From NCBI GenBank assembly GCA_937892395.1, contig CALAGJ010000110.1, forward strand, positions 5,155 to 69,154: a stretch of DNA of 64,000 bases, in the 5' to 3' direction. Within the stretch, counting starts at the first letter, position 1; each line of letters begins with the position of its first letter. Positions 8,421-17,576 of this stretch are shown here, in pieces. The notes beneath the pieces are model-generated. The model saw nothing but the letters and a program-made list of their open reading frames with translations, was not told the DNA's origin and did not search any database. The DNA is from an uncultured Parafilimonas sp. GTDB lineage: Bacteria; Bacteroidota; Bacteroidia; Chitinophagales; Chitinophagaceae. The position numbers and the translations under genes were made by a program.

Positions 8421-11400
8421 TTAAAATTGAACAGATACGCTAAATCCGAAAATACGGGTAGGTACTGTATTAAAAATGTTATTTACACCTTGACCATTAG
8501 AGGTTGTAGATGCTGAAAACTCAGGATCGGTCCATTGATTACTCTTAGGTAACCAAGTTGCAAGATTTCTACCTGTTACAGCTACACTTGCTCCTTTGAT
8601 TACTGTTCCAACTCCGCCTTTAAATACAGATTGTGGAATTGTGTATATCAATGAAACTTCTCTTAACTTCCAGAATGCTCCACTAGACAAATAGTTAGAC
8701 TGTACGCCAGTGTTGATATCTTGTGACCAGAAATTATAACCATAAGATTTGGTATAAATATTTGTATTTGGCTCATATTTAGGAGCATCAGCCGTACCAG
8801 TATTATAAACAGAATTTGGGAATACAAATGCTTGTCTATCATTTTGACCGCTACGCTCAGAAATACCAGAGAAATCTAATGCGGAACCTAATCCAGAACT
8901 AAGAATTTGATTTCCACCTCTATAATCAGCAACTGCATTGAAAGAAAAATCTTTCCAGTTTAATGATAAATTAATGCCAAAGAAATTTTTAGGTAGTGTA
9001 CGACCAAAAACGGCTGTATTTGGATTGCGTGATGGCATACCTGTTGAAGCATCAACAATTACTCTTCCTTGATCATCTCTAACATAATCTGTTAATTTGA
9101 ACACAAAAGCAGGAGATCCAACTATTGCGAAATTTGCCAAACCAACGCCCAACTCATCTACACCCTCAATAATCGAATTTACTTTACTATCTTGTAAACT
9201 ATAATTCAATTTAACATCCATTGAGAAATTACCTAAATTGATTAATGGCGTTAAACGCAAATCAAATTCAAGACCCTTATTGTCAAAACTGGCCGCATTC
9301 AACAATGAATTTGTAAACCCAGTTGTACCAGAATAGGCTACATTAATCACCTGATCTGTATTATTTTGAGTATATGCAGTAGCTTCAAAGTTGATTTTGT
9401 TATTTAAAAACCCTAACTCAATACCAACCTCTTTGTTGTTTACAAATTCTGGTTTATACGAAGTTTGAACCAATGTAGTGCTTGATTGGAAACCTTGTAT
9501 TTCTCCATAGGGGAAGAAAGTAGCAATTCCATAAGTATTTTCAAGAGAGTAAGGAGCTAAATTCACATTTCCAGTTTTCGATAAGGCACCTCTAAGTTTA
9601 AAGTAACTTAAAGTATTGCTTGATAGACTAGGTATTAATTCATGCAAAAGAATAGATACGCTACCGCCAGGATAGAAATAGGCAATATCGGACAAACTAA
9701 AATCTCCGTAAGCTGGTGATAATCTACTATCCATATCATAGCTACCAGTAAATTCACCAAAAATCCAACCTCTGTAACCCAACCCAACTTTACCAAAGAA
9801 GCGCTGTAGTCTTTGCTTGCTATCAGAAACTCCAACACCTGGTTCACCCTTTCTAACAACTGCGTTGTATAGAGTTGATTGGCCTAGATTACTACTATTT
9901 ACGTTAGTTGCCTTTGTAGAAATTTCCCTAAACGACTGACCAAGAACAGCACTAAATTTCACGTCATTAAAGTCATGATTTATAGTGGCAAATACCTCTG
10001 ATGTTAACCTATTAGAGAAAGTATTCAAATCACTTACAGCTGCTACGATATCCCCAGACTGTGCAATTGATTTACCACTGTTTTTAGCATCCTGAGAGTA
10101 TGTAAAAGCACCAGTAGTACTTTTTGTATTCAAATTGGTGAGCGTACCAGCTAATCTATAAGTAAACCCTAACCAAGAAAGTGGCTTATAGTTTAATTCA
10201 ATATTTCCAAATAAATCATCCGACCTTCCTTTTGTTCTATAGTTGTCAATAATAAAATAAGGATTTGAATAATAGTCATTATAATAACCATCAGGACTTG
10301 ACCAGTAGTCATTTTGCCAATCTTCAAATGCCGTTAAAGGAATATTCATTGGAGTATTTACCACATTCCAATAAACTGATTCATCCCTACCTGGCTGTGT
10401 TGTAACATTAAAATTACCCTGCGTATAGTTTAGGTTAAAAGCAGCTCTGAAATTCTTGTACTCTTTATCCGCCCTCATTCTTAAGTTGATCCGATTGTTT
10501 CTATCTTTTGGAACTACGCCATTGATAGATACATTTTGTGCACTTAGATAAAAATCTCCAGTAGAGAAAGAAACATCAGTTTGGTTGGTAATACCTTTAT
10601 CCCAAAACTTTCTCTTCTCATCTGGTCTTGCCACATAAGTTACTTCATATTTGCTACCGTCTGGTGCATCACGTCCAATTTGACGGAGAGAACCATCAAA
10701 TGCATCACCATAACCTTGATTTTCAATTGGGTCATACACACCATATCCATTTGCGTCAATAGATGAGCCGCCTCCAAATTGTGTTTGCAATTTTGGGATA
10801 TATGCAACTGTTTCAAGCTGTGTGGTATTACTAAACTGTATTTGTGGCTTGCCTTTAACACCACGTTTTGTGGTAATTATTATTGCACCATTTACTCCCT
10901 CAGGTCCGTATATAGCTGTTGCAGAAGAAGATTTCAAAATGTTTACATCAGCAATGTCGTTCGGGTTTACAGAAGAAATATAATTTAAGCTCAAAGGCAC
11001 ACCGTCCAATATCAACATTGGTTGGTTATTTCCTGTAAGTGAACGGATACCTCTAAGTACAATTCTGGTATCAGCAAACACACCATTGTTGGTGGTTTGA
11101 ATGTTTAATCCAGAAACTTTACCGGTAAGACCATTTTGAAGGTTTACAACTTTTGCCTGAGTTATCTCTTTTGAAGAAACTTTTGCTGTTGAATAACCCA
11201 ACTCTTTTGCTTGGCGTTGAATTCCTAATGAAGTGGTAACAACTACTTCATTTAAGTCAGTAACGCTTGTTTTAAGAGAAAAATTTACCTGATCCTTAGC
11301 AGGTAATTCCATTTTACCAAAACCAACGGCGGAAACCACTAAGGTTGCACCATTTTTTACTTGTAAAGTGAAAACACCAAGGGAATTGGTTGTTGTACCG

Positions 11401-11549
11401 TTTGTAGTGCCTTTTTCTAATACGGAGGCTCCTTCAATTGCGGCACCTTTGTCATCTGTAACCTTACCGGTTACTGTCATGTTTTGTGCACTCAATGCTG
11501 TGATGAAAAACAGCATGGCGCAGAAACTAAACCATAGTTTTCTTGTCAT
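8421..11549 (-). CDS. SusC/RagA-family TonB-linked outer-membrane transporter
   Basis: The 1042-residue protein begins with a signal peptide ending ALSAQ (about residue 22). It continues with a carboxypeptidase-D regulatory-like domain (TVTGKVTDDKGAAIEGASV, residues 25-95), a TonB-box-like segment (LNEVVVTTSLG, about 99-109), and a plug domain with the SusC signature VLRGIRSLTGNNQPMLILDGVPL (about 164-186). The beta barrel ends in FGFSVSVQF. It imports a ligand across the outer membrane with its SusD partner and energy from TonB/ExbBD. The frame opens at 11615, but only MTRKLWFSF from 11549 gives a signal peptide. It is the first gene of the operon; no sigma/anti-sigma or hybrid regulator gene is adjacent. 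Confidence 0.95.
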   Translation of the reverse strand: MTRKLWFSFCAMLFFITALSAQNMTVTGKVTDDKGAAIEGASVLEKGTTNGTTTNSLGVFTLQVKNGATLVVSAVGFGKMELPAKDQVNFSLKTSVTDLNEVVVTTSLGIQRQAKELGYSTAKVSSKEITQAKVVNLQNGLTGKVSGLNIQTTNNGVFADTRIVLRGIRSLTGNNQPMLILDGVPLSLNYISSVNPNDIADVNILKSSSATAIYGPEGVNGAIIITTKRGVKGKPQIQFSNTTQLETVAYIPKLQTQFGGGSSIDANGYGVYDPIENQGYGDAFDGSLRQIGRDAPDGSKYEVTYVARPDEKRKFWDKGITNQTDVSFSTGDFYLSAQNVSINGVVPKDRNNRINLRMRADKEYKNFRAAFNLNYTQGNFNVTTQPGRDESVYWNVVNTPMNIPLTAFEDWQNDYWSSPDGYYNDYYSNPYFIIDNYRTKGRSDDLFGNIELNYKPLSWLGFTYRLAGTLTNLNTKSTTGAFTYSQDAKNSGKSIAQSGDIVAAVSDLNTFSNRLTSEVFATINHDFNDVKFSAVLGQSFREISTKATNVNSSNLGQSTLYNAVVRKGEPGVGVSDSKQRLQRFFGKVGLGYRGWIFGEFTGSYDMDSRLSPAYGDFSLSDIAYFYPGGSVSILLHELIPSLSSNTLSYFKLRGALSKTGNVNLAPYSLENTYGIATFFPYGEIQGFQSSTTLVQTSYKPEFVNNKEVGIELGFLNNKINFEATAYTQNNTDQVINVAYSGTTGFTNSLLNAASFDNKGLEFDLRLTPLINLGNFSMDVKLNYSLQDSKVNSIIEGVDELGVGLANFAIVGSPAFVFKLTDYVRDDQGRVIVDASTGMPSRNPNTAVFGRTLPKNFFGINLSLNWKDFSFNAVADYRGGNQILSSGLGSALDFSGISERSGQNDRQAFVFPNSVYNTGTADAPKYEPNTNIYTKSYGYNFWSQDINTGVQSNYLSSGAFWKLREVSLIYTIPQSVFKGGVGTVIKGASVAVTGRNLATWLPKSNQWTDPEFSASTTSNGQGVNNIFNTVPTRIFGFSVSVQF

Positions 11550-11595
11550 GTGCTGAACTTTTTTTAGCGTGTAAAAGTATAAATAAATAAACCTA

Positions 11596-11609
11596 AGCCA
11601 AATTTGGCT
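11596..11609. promoter_or_regulatory. 14-bp perfect palindrome upstream of susC
   Basis: AGCCAAATTTGGCT is a perfect palindrome 46 bases upstream of the chosen susC start, inside the likely leader or promoter. It could be an operator or an mRNA hairpin. Confidence 0.4.
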
Positions 11610-11693
11610 CCCCAAAAAGGCAATATTTTGTTAAAAAATGCTGCACGAATTCTTAAAATAATTTTTTAACAACGAGCAAATTTTGATCTAAAA

Positions 11694-11708
11694 AATTGAT
11701 AATCAATT
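11694..11708. promoter_or_regulatory. 15-bp palindrome AATTGATAATCAATT upstream of susC
   Basis: Two 7-base arms (AATTGAT and ATCAATT) flank a central A. It lies 145 bases upstream of the susC start and about 80 bases past the terminator of tRNA-Leu, where a regulator of the Sus-like operon could bind. It is AT-rich, so chance is possible. Confidence 0.35.
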
Positions 11709-11788
11709 ATTTGTGAAAAAATAAAAATTTACTAACAACCGTTTAAAAAATTTATGACATTTAGGTAGGATTTGTAAGAACTTGGCAT

Positions 11789-11811
11789 AAAAAAACCCCG
11801 CAACTGCGGGG
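11789..11811 (-). terminator. Rho-independent terminator of tRNA-Leu
   Basis: On the minus strand CCCCGCA pairs with TGCGGGG (11796-11802 with 11805-11811) and is followed by seven T residues (11789-11795). It begins about 5 bases past the 3' end of the tRNA gene, a classic intrinsic terminator. Confidence 0.93.
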
Positions 11812-11815
11812 AATG

Positions 11816-11899
11816 TGCCCAGAACAGGAATCGAACCTGCACATCCTTGCGGATACCAGATTTTGAGTCTGACGCGTCTACCAATTCCGCCATCTGGGC
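11816..11899 (-). tRNA. tRNA-Leu (anticodon CAA)
   Basis: The minus strand folds as a class II tRNA of 84 nt. The acceptor stem GCCCAGA (11893-11899) pairs with TCTGGGC (11817-11823). The D-arm is GCGGAATTGGTAGACGC and the T-arm contains GGTTCGATTCC. The anticodon loop is CTCAAAA, giving CAA, and it reads UUG leucine codons. A long variable arm (TATCCGCAAGGATG region) is present, as expected for leucine. The discriminator base is A and CCA is not encoded. An intrinsic terminator follows directly. Confidence 0.97.
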
Positions 11900-12051
11900 A
11901 AGGGTGCAATAATACAGTGAGTAACTATACTATCAAAATATATTGTAGAGATAGTTTTGGATCTGGTGCAGTCCTTAATTTAATTTTCAATACTCATAAA
12001 ATTCTGTTGTAAAACAATTAGGAATGTGCATCATTTTCTGTTTTTTAAGGT

Positions 12052-12059
12052 TAATTTTG
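12052..12059 (+). promoter_or_regulatory. Promoter -7 box TAATTTTG for the FKBP gene
   Basis: This matches the Bacteroidota TAnnTTTG consensus, 43 bases before the ATG. A small hairpin (GCCCTTCGGGC, 12061-12071) begins right at the expected transcript start. Confidence 0.55.
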
Positions 12060-12102
12060 TGCCCTTCGGGCAAAATGTATTGCTCAAATTTAAAAATTCA
12101 GA

Positions 12103-12552
12103 ATGAAACAAGTACAGAAAGGCGATACAATAAAGGTTCACTACCACGGCCGTCTTGAAGATGGCTCTACGTTTGACACCAGTGCAAACAGAGAACCTTT
12201 AGAATTTAAAGTAGGAAGTGGTATGGTAATAAAGGGATTTGACGACGGCGTAACTGGTATGTCAGTAGGCGAAAAGAAAACAATCCATATTCCAGCTGCT
12301 GAAGCCTATGGAGAAGTTATAGATGAACAGATTATTGTATTTCCATTAGACAAATTTCCAGAAGATTTAAAGCCTGAGCCTGGTATGCAACTTCAAATGA
12401 ATGATGGACAAGGTCATGTGGTACCCGTTGTAATTATTGCAGTAACTGAGTCAGAAGTTACTTTGGATGCCAATCATCCTTTGGCGGGTAAAACATTAAT
12501 TTTTGACTTAGAGTTAGTAAATATTGAAGGAGGTTTAATTATTATGCCATAA
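12103..12552 (+). CDS. FKBP-type peptidyl-prolyl cis-trans isomerase (SlyD-like)
   Basis: This is a 149-residue cytosolic isomerase without a signal peptide. The FKBP half-domains (KGDTIKVHYHGRLEDGSTFDTS, residues 6-27; GVTGMSVGEKKTIHIPAAEAYGE, about 48-70) flank an inserted flap of about 60 residues. This is the SlyD-type arrangement. The chain closes with the strand LIFDLELVNI. The metal-binding His/Cys-rich tail of Escherichia coli SlyD is absent, so a nickel role is not supported. SlyD proteins catalyse proline isomerisation and act as folding chaperones. The gene is monocistronic, with its own promoter, and converges on the histidine-kinase gene. Confidence 0.9.
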   Translation: MKQVQKGDTIKVHYHGRLEDGSTFDTSANREPLEFKVGSGMVIKGFDDGVTGMSVGEKKTIHIPAAEAYGEVIDEQIIVFPLDKFPEDLKPEPGMQLQMNDGQGHVVPVVIIAVTESEVTLDANHPLAGKTLIFDLELVNIEGGLIIMP

Positions 12553-12587
12553 AAAAAGTGAATTTTGAAAATCAATTAAACCCAAAT

Positions 12588-13931
12588 TTAAAAATTCAAA
12601 GTAAAAGCAGTGCCATTTTCGGCGCTGCTTTGCACATTAATGTTTCCCTTGTGCAGCATCATAATTTGTTTGCACAAACTAAGCCCAATCCCACTCCCGC
12701 TTTTCTTAGTACTAAAGAATGGAATAAAAATTTTATCGATAGCATCTGGGGCAATGCCGACACCATTGTCAGCAATTTTTATAAATGGATGTTTATTATT
12801 ATTGATTGCTGCCACTAATATAATCCTTGGGTCGGTGCTATCTTTTACTGCTTCAATTGCATTGAGCAATAAGTTAATGCATACCTGCTCAAGTAGTTCA
12901 ATATCAGCCTCTATCTGTAAATCAGGATCTTTCAGAATAATCTCTGTTTCTATGCTTTTTTGTTGGAGTGAGGGCATCATAAGCCTAAGCATATTTTCAA
13001 ATAAATCTCTCACATAAAATTTACGCAGGTTCAGTTGGGCAATTTGATTGAGGTTTCTAAAAGTTTGTGCAAATTTTAGTAAGCCTTCACTTCTTCTTTT
13101 TATGGTATCCATACCCAGAACAATATCTTCAAATACATTTTGATTGGATGGGGATACACTTTCCTTTGTTTGGGTCAAAAGATTTCTTAGTGTTTCTGCA
13201 AGTGATGATATAGGCGCTACAGAGTTCATAATTTCATGAGTCATTACTCGAAGTAATTTCTGCCAGGCCTTACTCTCAGTTTCATCTAATGCCGCATTTA
13301 TATTTTGAAACGCAATGAGTTTATATATTTTTCCTTCTGTTTGAAATGCTGTGGCTGACATTAAAACCTTTACATTATTTTGCTCCACCGAAATATCGCT
13401 TATAATAGCTTCTCCCGGTTTAATTTCCACCACTTGAGCACAGAGCGAAGGAAATCTTTTATCTAATGATTGTATTGATTTTAAATATGGCACCTGAAGT
13501 AATTTTTTTATGGATTCATTCATCCAAACAACTGTTCCACTTTCTAATTCGTAAGATAATATGCCGGTATCTACCAACTCTAAAATTTTCTGAAGATACT
13601 GATACTGTGTTTCTTTTTCCTTACTAATAACTTTGAGTGTGGTATTGATATCATTAAAACCCTTGCGTAGCATTTGCAACTCAGATGGGGAATGTTTCAC
13701 ATCAAAATATCTGGAGAAATCTCTATAATGTACAGATTGTACAAACTCTTCTACATCCAACAAAGACTTTTTGTGAAATTTATAAAATTCAGCTACCAAC
13801 CATATCACCACAGGAATCAATAAAATAGCAAATAAATATTGCTCCTTTAGGAATAAAAACGAAATACTAAAAAGTACAAATGCCAAGAAAATTGTTTTGC
13901 CTAAAATTTTTATCAGCGGATTTGGTTTCAT
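12588..13931 (-). CDS. NtrY-like membrane sensor histidine kinase
   Basis: This 447-residue kinase has two N-terminal membrane helices (about 12-28 and 32-48) with almost no periplasmic loop. A HAMP-like linker (about 50-105) and a PAS-like domain (about 110-215) follow. The HisKA box VMTHEIMNS carries phospho-acceptor His232, and the HATPase has LLNAIEAV, IADNGVGI and FFSTKKSGSGIGLSL. The short loop suggests that it senses a cytoplasmic or membrane signal. It lies 9 bases behind the sigma-54 response regulator, so the two form a cognate NtrY/NtrX-like pair. The signal is unknown. Confidence 0.93.
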   Translation of the reverse strand: MKPNPLIKILGKTIFLAFVLFSISFLFLKEQYLFAILLIPVVIWLVAEFYKFHKKSLLDVEEFVQSVHYRDFSRYFDVKHSPSELQMLRKGFNDINTTLKVISKEKETQYQYLQKILELVDTGILSYELESGTVVWMNESIKKLLQVPYLKSIQSLDKRFPSLCAQVVEIKPGEAIISDISVEQNNVKVLMSATAFQTEGKIYKLIAFQNINAALDETESKAWQKLLRVMTHEIMNSVAPISSLAETLRNLLTQTKESVSPSNQNVFEDIVLGMDTIKRRSEGLLKFAQTFRNLNQIAQLNLRKFYVRDLFENMLRLMMPSLQQKSIETEIILKDPDLQIEADIELLEQVCINLLLNAIEAVKDSTDPRIILVAAINNNKHPFIKIADNGVGIAPDAIDKIFIPFFSTKKSGSGIGLSLCKQIMMLHKGNINVQSSAENGTAFTLNF

Positions 13932-13940
13932 CTGTAAAAA

Positions 13941-15299
13941 TTAAATATCATATTTACTTAATCTGCGGTATAGTGCTGTACGTGTAAGGCCCAGTTCCTT
14001 TGCAGCTTTTGTAATGTTTCCATTATACTTTTCAATCACTTTTAGTATTGTATTTTTTTCCATTGTACTGAGTTTCATATCATCTGGCACTTCAGCAGCA
14101 CTATAGTTTGATTCTATAGGAGAAAAGAATAAATCCCTTGCAGCAATCACATCGCCTTCACTCATTATAATAGCACGCTCAATAGTGTACTGTAACTCTC
14201 TTACATTACCGGGGAATGGGTATTGCTTCAATTTTTCGATAGCCGACCTATCTAAATCAATAGATGGCTTTGAATATTTTGACCCATATTGCTTCGCAAA
14301 ATGTTTGGCCAATAAAGGAATGTCTTCCACCCGCTGACGAAGAGGTGGGAGTGTAATTTCTACTGTATTGATTCTATAAATGAGATCCTTTCTAAAGCGA
14401 TTTTCATTGGCCAGTTCCTGCAATGGCACATTTGTGGCACATACCAATCTGATATCAACAGGTATCGGGGTATTTGTGCCTAACTTCATCACTTGTCTAT
14501 TTTGTAAAACAGACAATAATTTCGCCTGCTGTTGCAAAGCAATGTTACCAATTTCATCTAAAAACAAAGTGCCACCATTTGCAGATTCAAACCTACCCAT
14601 ACGATCTTCTCTTGCATCTGTAAATGCTCCCTTTTTATGACCAAACAGTTCACTTTCAAACAATGTTTCTGTAAGTGCTCCTACATCTACTTTTACATAA
14701 GGGTTTTTGCTGCGCAATGAATTTTGATGGATGGCTTTTGCAATGAGGTCTTTACCAGTACCATTTTCCCCCAACAATAAAATATTTGCATCTGTAGGTG
14801 CTATCTTTTTTACTTTGTAAAAGATTTGTTGCATGGCTTCACTTTCTCCCAACAATTCCTTACCAATAATATTTTCAGCATTGTCTGCTTTAGATATGGA
14901 AGTTTCTTTCTTTACCTGGCGAAGTGCTTCCTCAATGCTATCCAATAAACGTTGATTTTGCCAAGGCTTTATAACAAAATCGTTGGCTCCTTCTTTTACA
15001 CATCGTACTGCAAGATCGATATCGCCATAGGCAGTAATCATGATAACACCAATGTCAGGTTTTAATTCTTTTACTCGCTTAAGCCAATATATACCTTCAT
15101 TACCGGTATTAACAGAAGCTGTAAAATTCATATCAAGCATGACCAAATCAAACTTACCTTGCGATAAAAGGGAGGGAATATTTGCCGGATTTTTTTCTGT
15201 AATAATTTCTTTTACTTCATTCTTCAAGAGTAACCTTACGGCCAGCAATACATCAGGATCATCATCCACAGCAAGGATGGAATATTTTTTCAAGTTCAT
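13941..15299 (-). CDS. Sigma-54-dependent response regulator (NtrC/NtrX family)
   Basis: The 452-residue regulator has a receiver domain with acidic pocket VDDDP (11-15) and phospho-acceptor Asp56 in VMLDMN. The AAA+ sigma-54 activator domain (about 145-380) contains Walker A GENGTGKD (177-184) and Walker B LFLDEIGN. A Fis-type helix-turn-helix ends the protein (NITKAAKELGLTRTALYRRL). The sigma-54 contact loop reads GAFTDA (224-229) rather than the canonical GAFTGA. It is the first gene of the pair with the histidine kinase. Target promoters are not evident; no clear -24/-12 site was found in the window. Confidence 0.94.
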   Translation of the reverse strand: MNLKKYSILAVDDDPDVLLAVRLLLKNEVKEIITEKNPANIPSLLSQGKFDLVMLDMNFTASVNTGNEGIYWLKRVKELKPDIGVIMITAYGDIDLAVRCVKEGANDFVIKPWQNQRLLDSIEEALRQVKKETSISKADNAENIIGKELLGESEAMQQIFYKVKKIAPTDANILLLGENGTGKDLIAKAIHQNSLRSKNPYVKVDVGALTETLFESELFGHKKGAFTDAREDRMGRFESANGGTLFLDEIGNIALQQQAKLLSVLQNRQVMKLGTNTPIPVDIRLVCATNVPLQELANENRFRKDLIYRINTVEITLPPLRQRVEDIPLLAKHFAKQYGSKYSKPSIDLDRSAIEKLKQYPFPGNVRELQYTIERAIIMSEGDVIAARDLFFSPIESNYSAAEVPDDMKLSTMEKNTILKVIEKYNGNITKAAKELGLTRTALYRRLSKYDI

Positions 15300-15464
15300 A
15301 TATAGCTGTCAAATATCGGGAATGAGGCAAATGATTAAACTATTGTGCCTAAAATTTCATTAAATCTATAGTAACAACACTCCAAAACCAATAATCCAAA
15401 ATTTTTGTGCGGTCCTTAAACAAATTTCATACGAATGTCTATCGAGTTGCTTACTATCATCCGT

Positions 15465-15995
15465 CTATTCTATTTTGAGTAAGGCAAAGCTATACAAATC
15501 AATAAATTTGTTATTTTTCCATTCACACTCTTTTCTACAACCCTCATTGGTAAACCCTGCTTTTTTTAATAGCAGCATACTGCCAGCATTCTCACCTTCT
15601 ACTATGGCTTCAATTCGATGTATATCTAAATGTCGAAATGCATATTGACACATAGCAAAAATGGCCTCACTTGCATAGCCTTTGCGTTGGTATTCTGGCA
15701 AAATCCAATATCCTAACTCGATACATTTATGTTCTTTTTGCCATCTATGAAAGCCTCCATTTCCAATCATCATACCATCCTTCTTCAAGCAGATGCCCCA
15801 CCACATACCTGTGCGATTTGTAAAAATTTCTTTGTACCAGTTCAATTGAATCTGCACTTCAGCCAGTGTATGGTAAGCCACAGATATGTAGTTGTATATT
15901 TTGGGATTGCTATATCCTGCCAGCACAACCGAAGCATCGTTTTGCTCAATGTTTCTAAGTAGCAATCTTTCAGTTGTAATTTCTGGAAATACCAT
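15465..15995 (-). CDS. GNAT-family N-acetyltransferase (RimJ/RimL-like)
   Basis: The 176-residue cytosolic acetyltransferase begins with TERLLLRNIEQNDA and has the GNAT acetyl-CoA loop region GYWILPEYQRKGYASEAI (about 112-129). The IHRIEAIVEGENAGSMLLLKKAGF segment (about 144-167) is typical of the RimJ/RimL group that acetylates N-terminal amino groups or small amines. The substrate is not predictable. The gene stands alone, divergent from tsaD. Confidence 0.9.
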   Translation of the reverse strand: MVFPEITTERLLLRNIEQNDASVVLAGYSNPKIYNYISVAYHTLAEVQIQLNWYKEIFTNRTGMWWGICLKKDGMMIGNGGFHRWQKEHKCIELGYWILPEYQRKGYASEAIFAMCQYAFRHLDIHRIEAIVEGENAGSMLLLKKAGFTNEGCRKECEWKNNKFIDLYSFALLKIE

Positions 15996-16111
15996 CTTGC
16001 AATACTAAAACATCGCTGGCATAATGTGGACTTATTTTTTTTATAAATGCCAGTCAATATCATAAAGTCATTAGCCCCATTGTTATGATATATTTGCAAA
16101 CTTTCGACTTT

Positions 16112-17155
16112 ATGCTGAATAAAGAAAATGATATCACCATACTTGCCATTGAATCGTCCTGTGACGAAACTGCCGCTGCCGTATGCCACAATGGTGTTAT
16201 ACTTTCCAATGTCATTACAAGCCAGACGGTGCATGAATCTTATGGAGGTGTGGTGCCAGAACTTGCCAGTAGAGCTCATTTGCAACAAATAGTGCCTGTC
16301 GTAAATGAGGCCTTATTAAAAGCATTTGGTAATCATGAAAATGCATTTTCTACATCAACATATATCACTATGGTTGATGCTATTGCATTTACACAAAGTC
16401 CGGGGCTTATTGGTAGTTTATTAGTAGGTGCACAGTTTGCAAAATCACTGGCACTTGCATGGGGTAAGCCACTACTTGGTGTACACCACATGCAGGCACA
16501 TGTACTGGCAAACCTGCTTCAAAATCCAGCTCCTGCTTTTCCATTTCTTTGTCTTACTGTTAGTGGTGGTCATACTCAAATTGTAAAAGCTACTAATCCA
16601 ATGCATGTAGAAATAATAGGAGAGACAATAGATGATGCCGCAGGAGAGGCTTTTGATAAAACAGCAAAAATGCTTGGATTGCCCTACCCCGGTGGACCCC
16701 TTATTGATCAATATGCAGCTTTGGGAAATCCAAATGCCTATTCATTTGCAGAGCCACAAGTGCCCGGTTTAAATTATTCATTCAGTGGTTTAAAAACATC
16801 TGTGCTTTATTTTTTACAAGCCCAGCAAGATCCCGAATTCATCCTTCAAAATAGAAATGATTTATGTGCTTCAGTGCAGCATACTATCATCAAAGTATTG
16901 TTAAAACAATTGTCAAAAGCCGTAAAGCAAACAGGTATAAAAAATATTTGTATCGCAGGTGGCGTAAGTGCCAATACCGGGCTGCGCAATGCCTTTGAAG
17001 CCTGGGGTAAAAAACAAAGATGTCAAACATATATTCCTCCTTTTGCATTTTGTACAGACAATGCAGCAATGATTGCCATTACTGCTTATCATCAATTTAA
17101 AGCTGGCCATTTTGCATCGATGGATACCACTGCACAAGCAAGAAGTAGTTGGTAA
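16112..17155 (+). CDS. tsaD: tRNA N6-threonylcarbamoyladenosine transferase TsaD
   Basis: TsaD transfers the threonylcarbamoyl group to A37 of ANN-decoding tRNAs, working with TsaB and TsaE. The 347-residue protein has ILAIESSCDET at the N-terminus, the metal-binding HMQAH motif, CLTVSGGHTQIV, the GEAFDKTAKMLGLPYPGGP block and CIAGGVSANTGLR, all hallmarks of the family. An in-frame ATG at 16085 would add nine residues; the ATG at 16112 fits the family start better. TsaB and TsaE genes are not nearby. It is transcribed toward the ars operon but is separated from it by an AT-rich operator region. Confidence 0.96.
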   Translation: MLNKENDITILAIESSCDETAAAVCHNGVILSNVITSQTVHESYGGVVPELASRAHLQQIVPVVNEALLKAFGNHENAFSTSTYITMVDAIAFTQSPGLIGSLLVGAQFAKSLALAWGKPLLGVHHMQAHVLANLLQNPAPAFPFLCLTVSGGHTQIVKATNPMHVEIIGETIDDAAGEAFDKTAKMLGLPYPGGPLIDQYAALGNPNAYSFAEPQVPGLNYSFSGLKTSVLYFLQAQQDPEFILQNRNDLCASVQHTIIKVLLKQLSKAVKQTGIKNICIAGGVSANTGLRNAFEAWGKKQRCQTYIPPFAFCTDNAAMIAITAYHQFKAGHFASMDTTAQARSSW

Positions 17156-17204
17156 TTATTTTTTATAAATAAAAAAATATTTTGTTATTAAACAATATAT
17201 CGTA

Positions 17205-17216
17205 ATATTGCAATAT
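17205..17216. promoter_or_regulatory. Candidate ArsR operator ATATTGCAATAT
   Basis: A perfect 12-bp palindrome lies 12 bases before the arsR ATG within a longer AT-rich dyad region (17192-17225). Position and symmetry suggest autorepression by the ArsR product. Confidence 0.55.
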
Positions 17217-17228
17217 ATTAATATTACA

Positions 17229-17561
17229 ATGGGAGCATCAAAATCAGATTTTTTTAAAGCAAAACAAAATAATACTGCAATACTACTTAAAGCATTGGGC
17301 CATCCGGCCCGAATAGCCATCATAGAATATCTGCTTAAAGTAAATACCTGTATTTGTGGAGATATTGTAAAGGAACTGCCTTTGGCACAGCCAACCATCT
17401 CTCAGCACTTAAAAGAATTGAAAAATGCTGGACTCATAAAAGGTACTATTGAAGGTACTGCTATTTGCTATTGTATTGATATAACTGCGGTTGAAAAACT
17501 ATGCACTTATTTCAATAATCTGCATAAGAAAATCAGTGCAAAACAGGACGAGTGCTGTTAA
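17229..17561 (+). CDS. arsR: ArsR/SmtB-family metalloid-responsive repressor
   Basis: This 110-residue winged-helix repressor has ALGHPARIAIIEYLL (22-36), the recognition region LAQPTISQHLKELKNAGLI (52-70) and a wing ending in ICYCIDI. The likely As(III) ligands are Cys41 and Cys43 in the CICGDIV stretch, equivalent to the CxC of classical ArsR. A terminal CysCys (109-110) may add a ligand. Binding of arsenite should release the operator. I start at the ATG at 17229; the frame extends to a TTG at 17208 that lies inside the palindrome. It is 15 bases upstream of arsM, so the ars genes form one operon. Confidence 0.92.
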   Translation: MGASKSDFFKAKQNNTAILLKALGHPARIAIIEYLLKVNTCICGDIVKELPLAQPTISQHLKELKNAGLIKGTIEGTAICYCIDITAVEKLCTYFNNLHKKISAKQDECC

Positions 17562-17576
17562 TTAAAACTAAATAAT

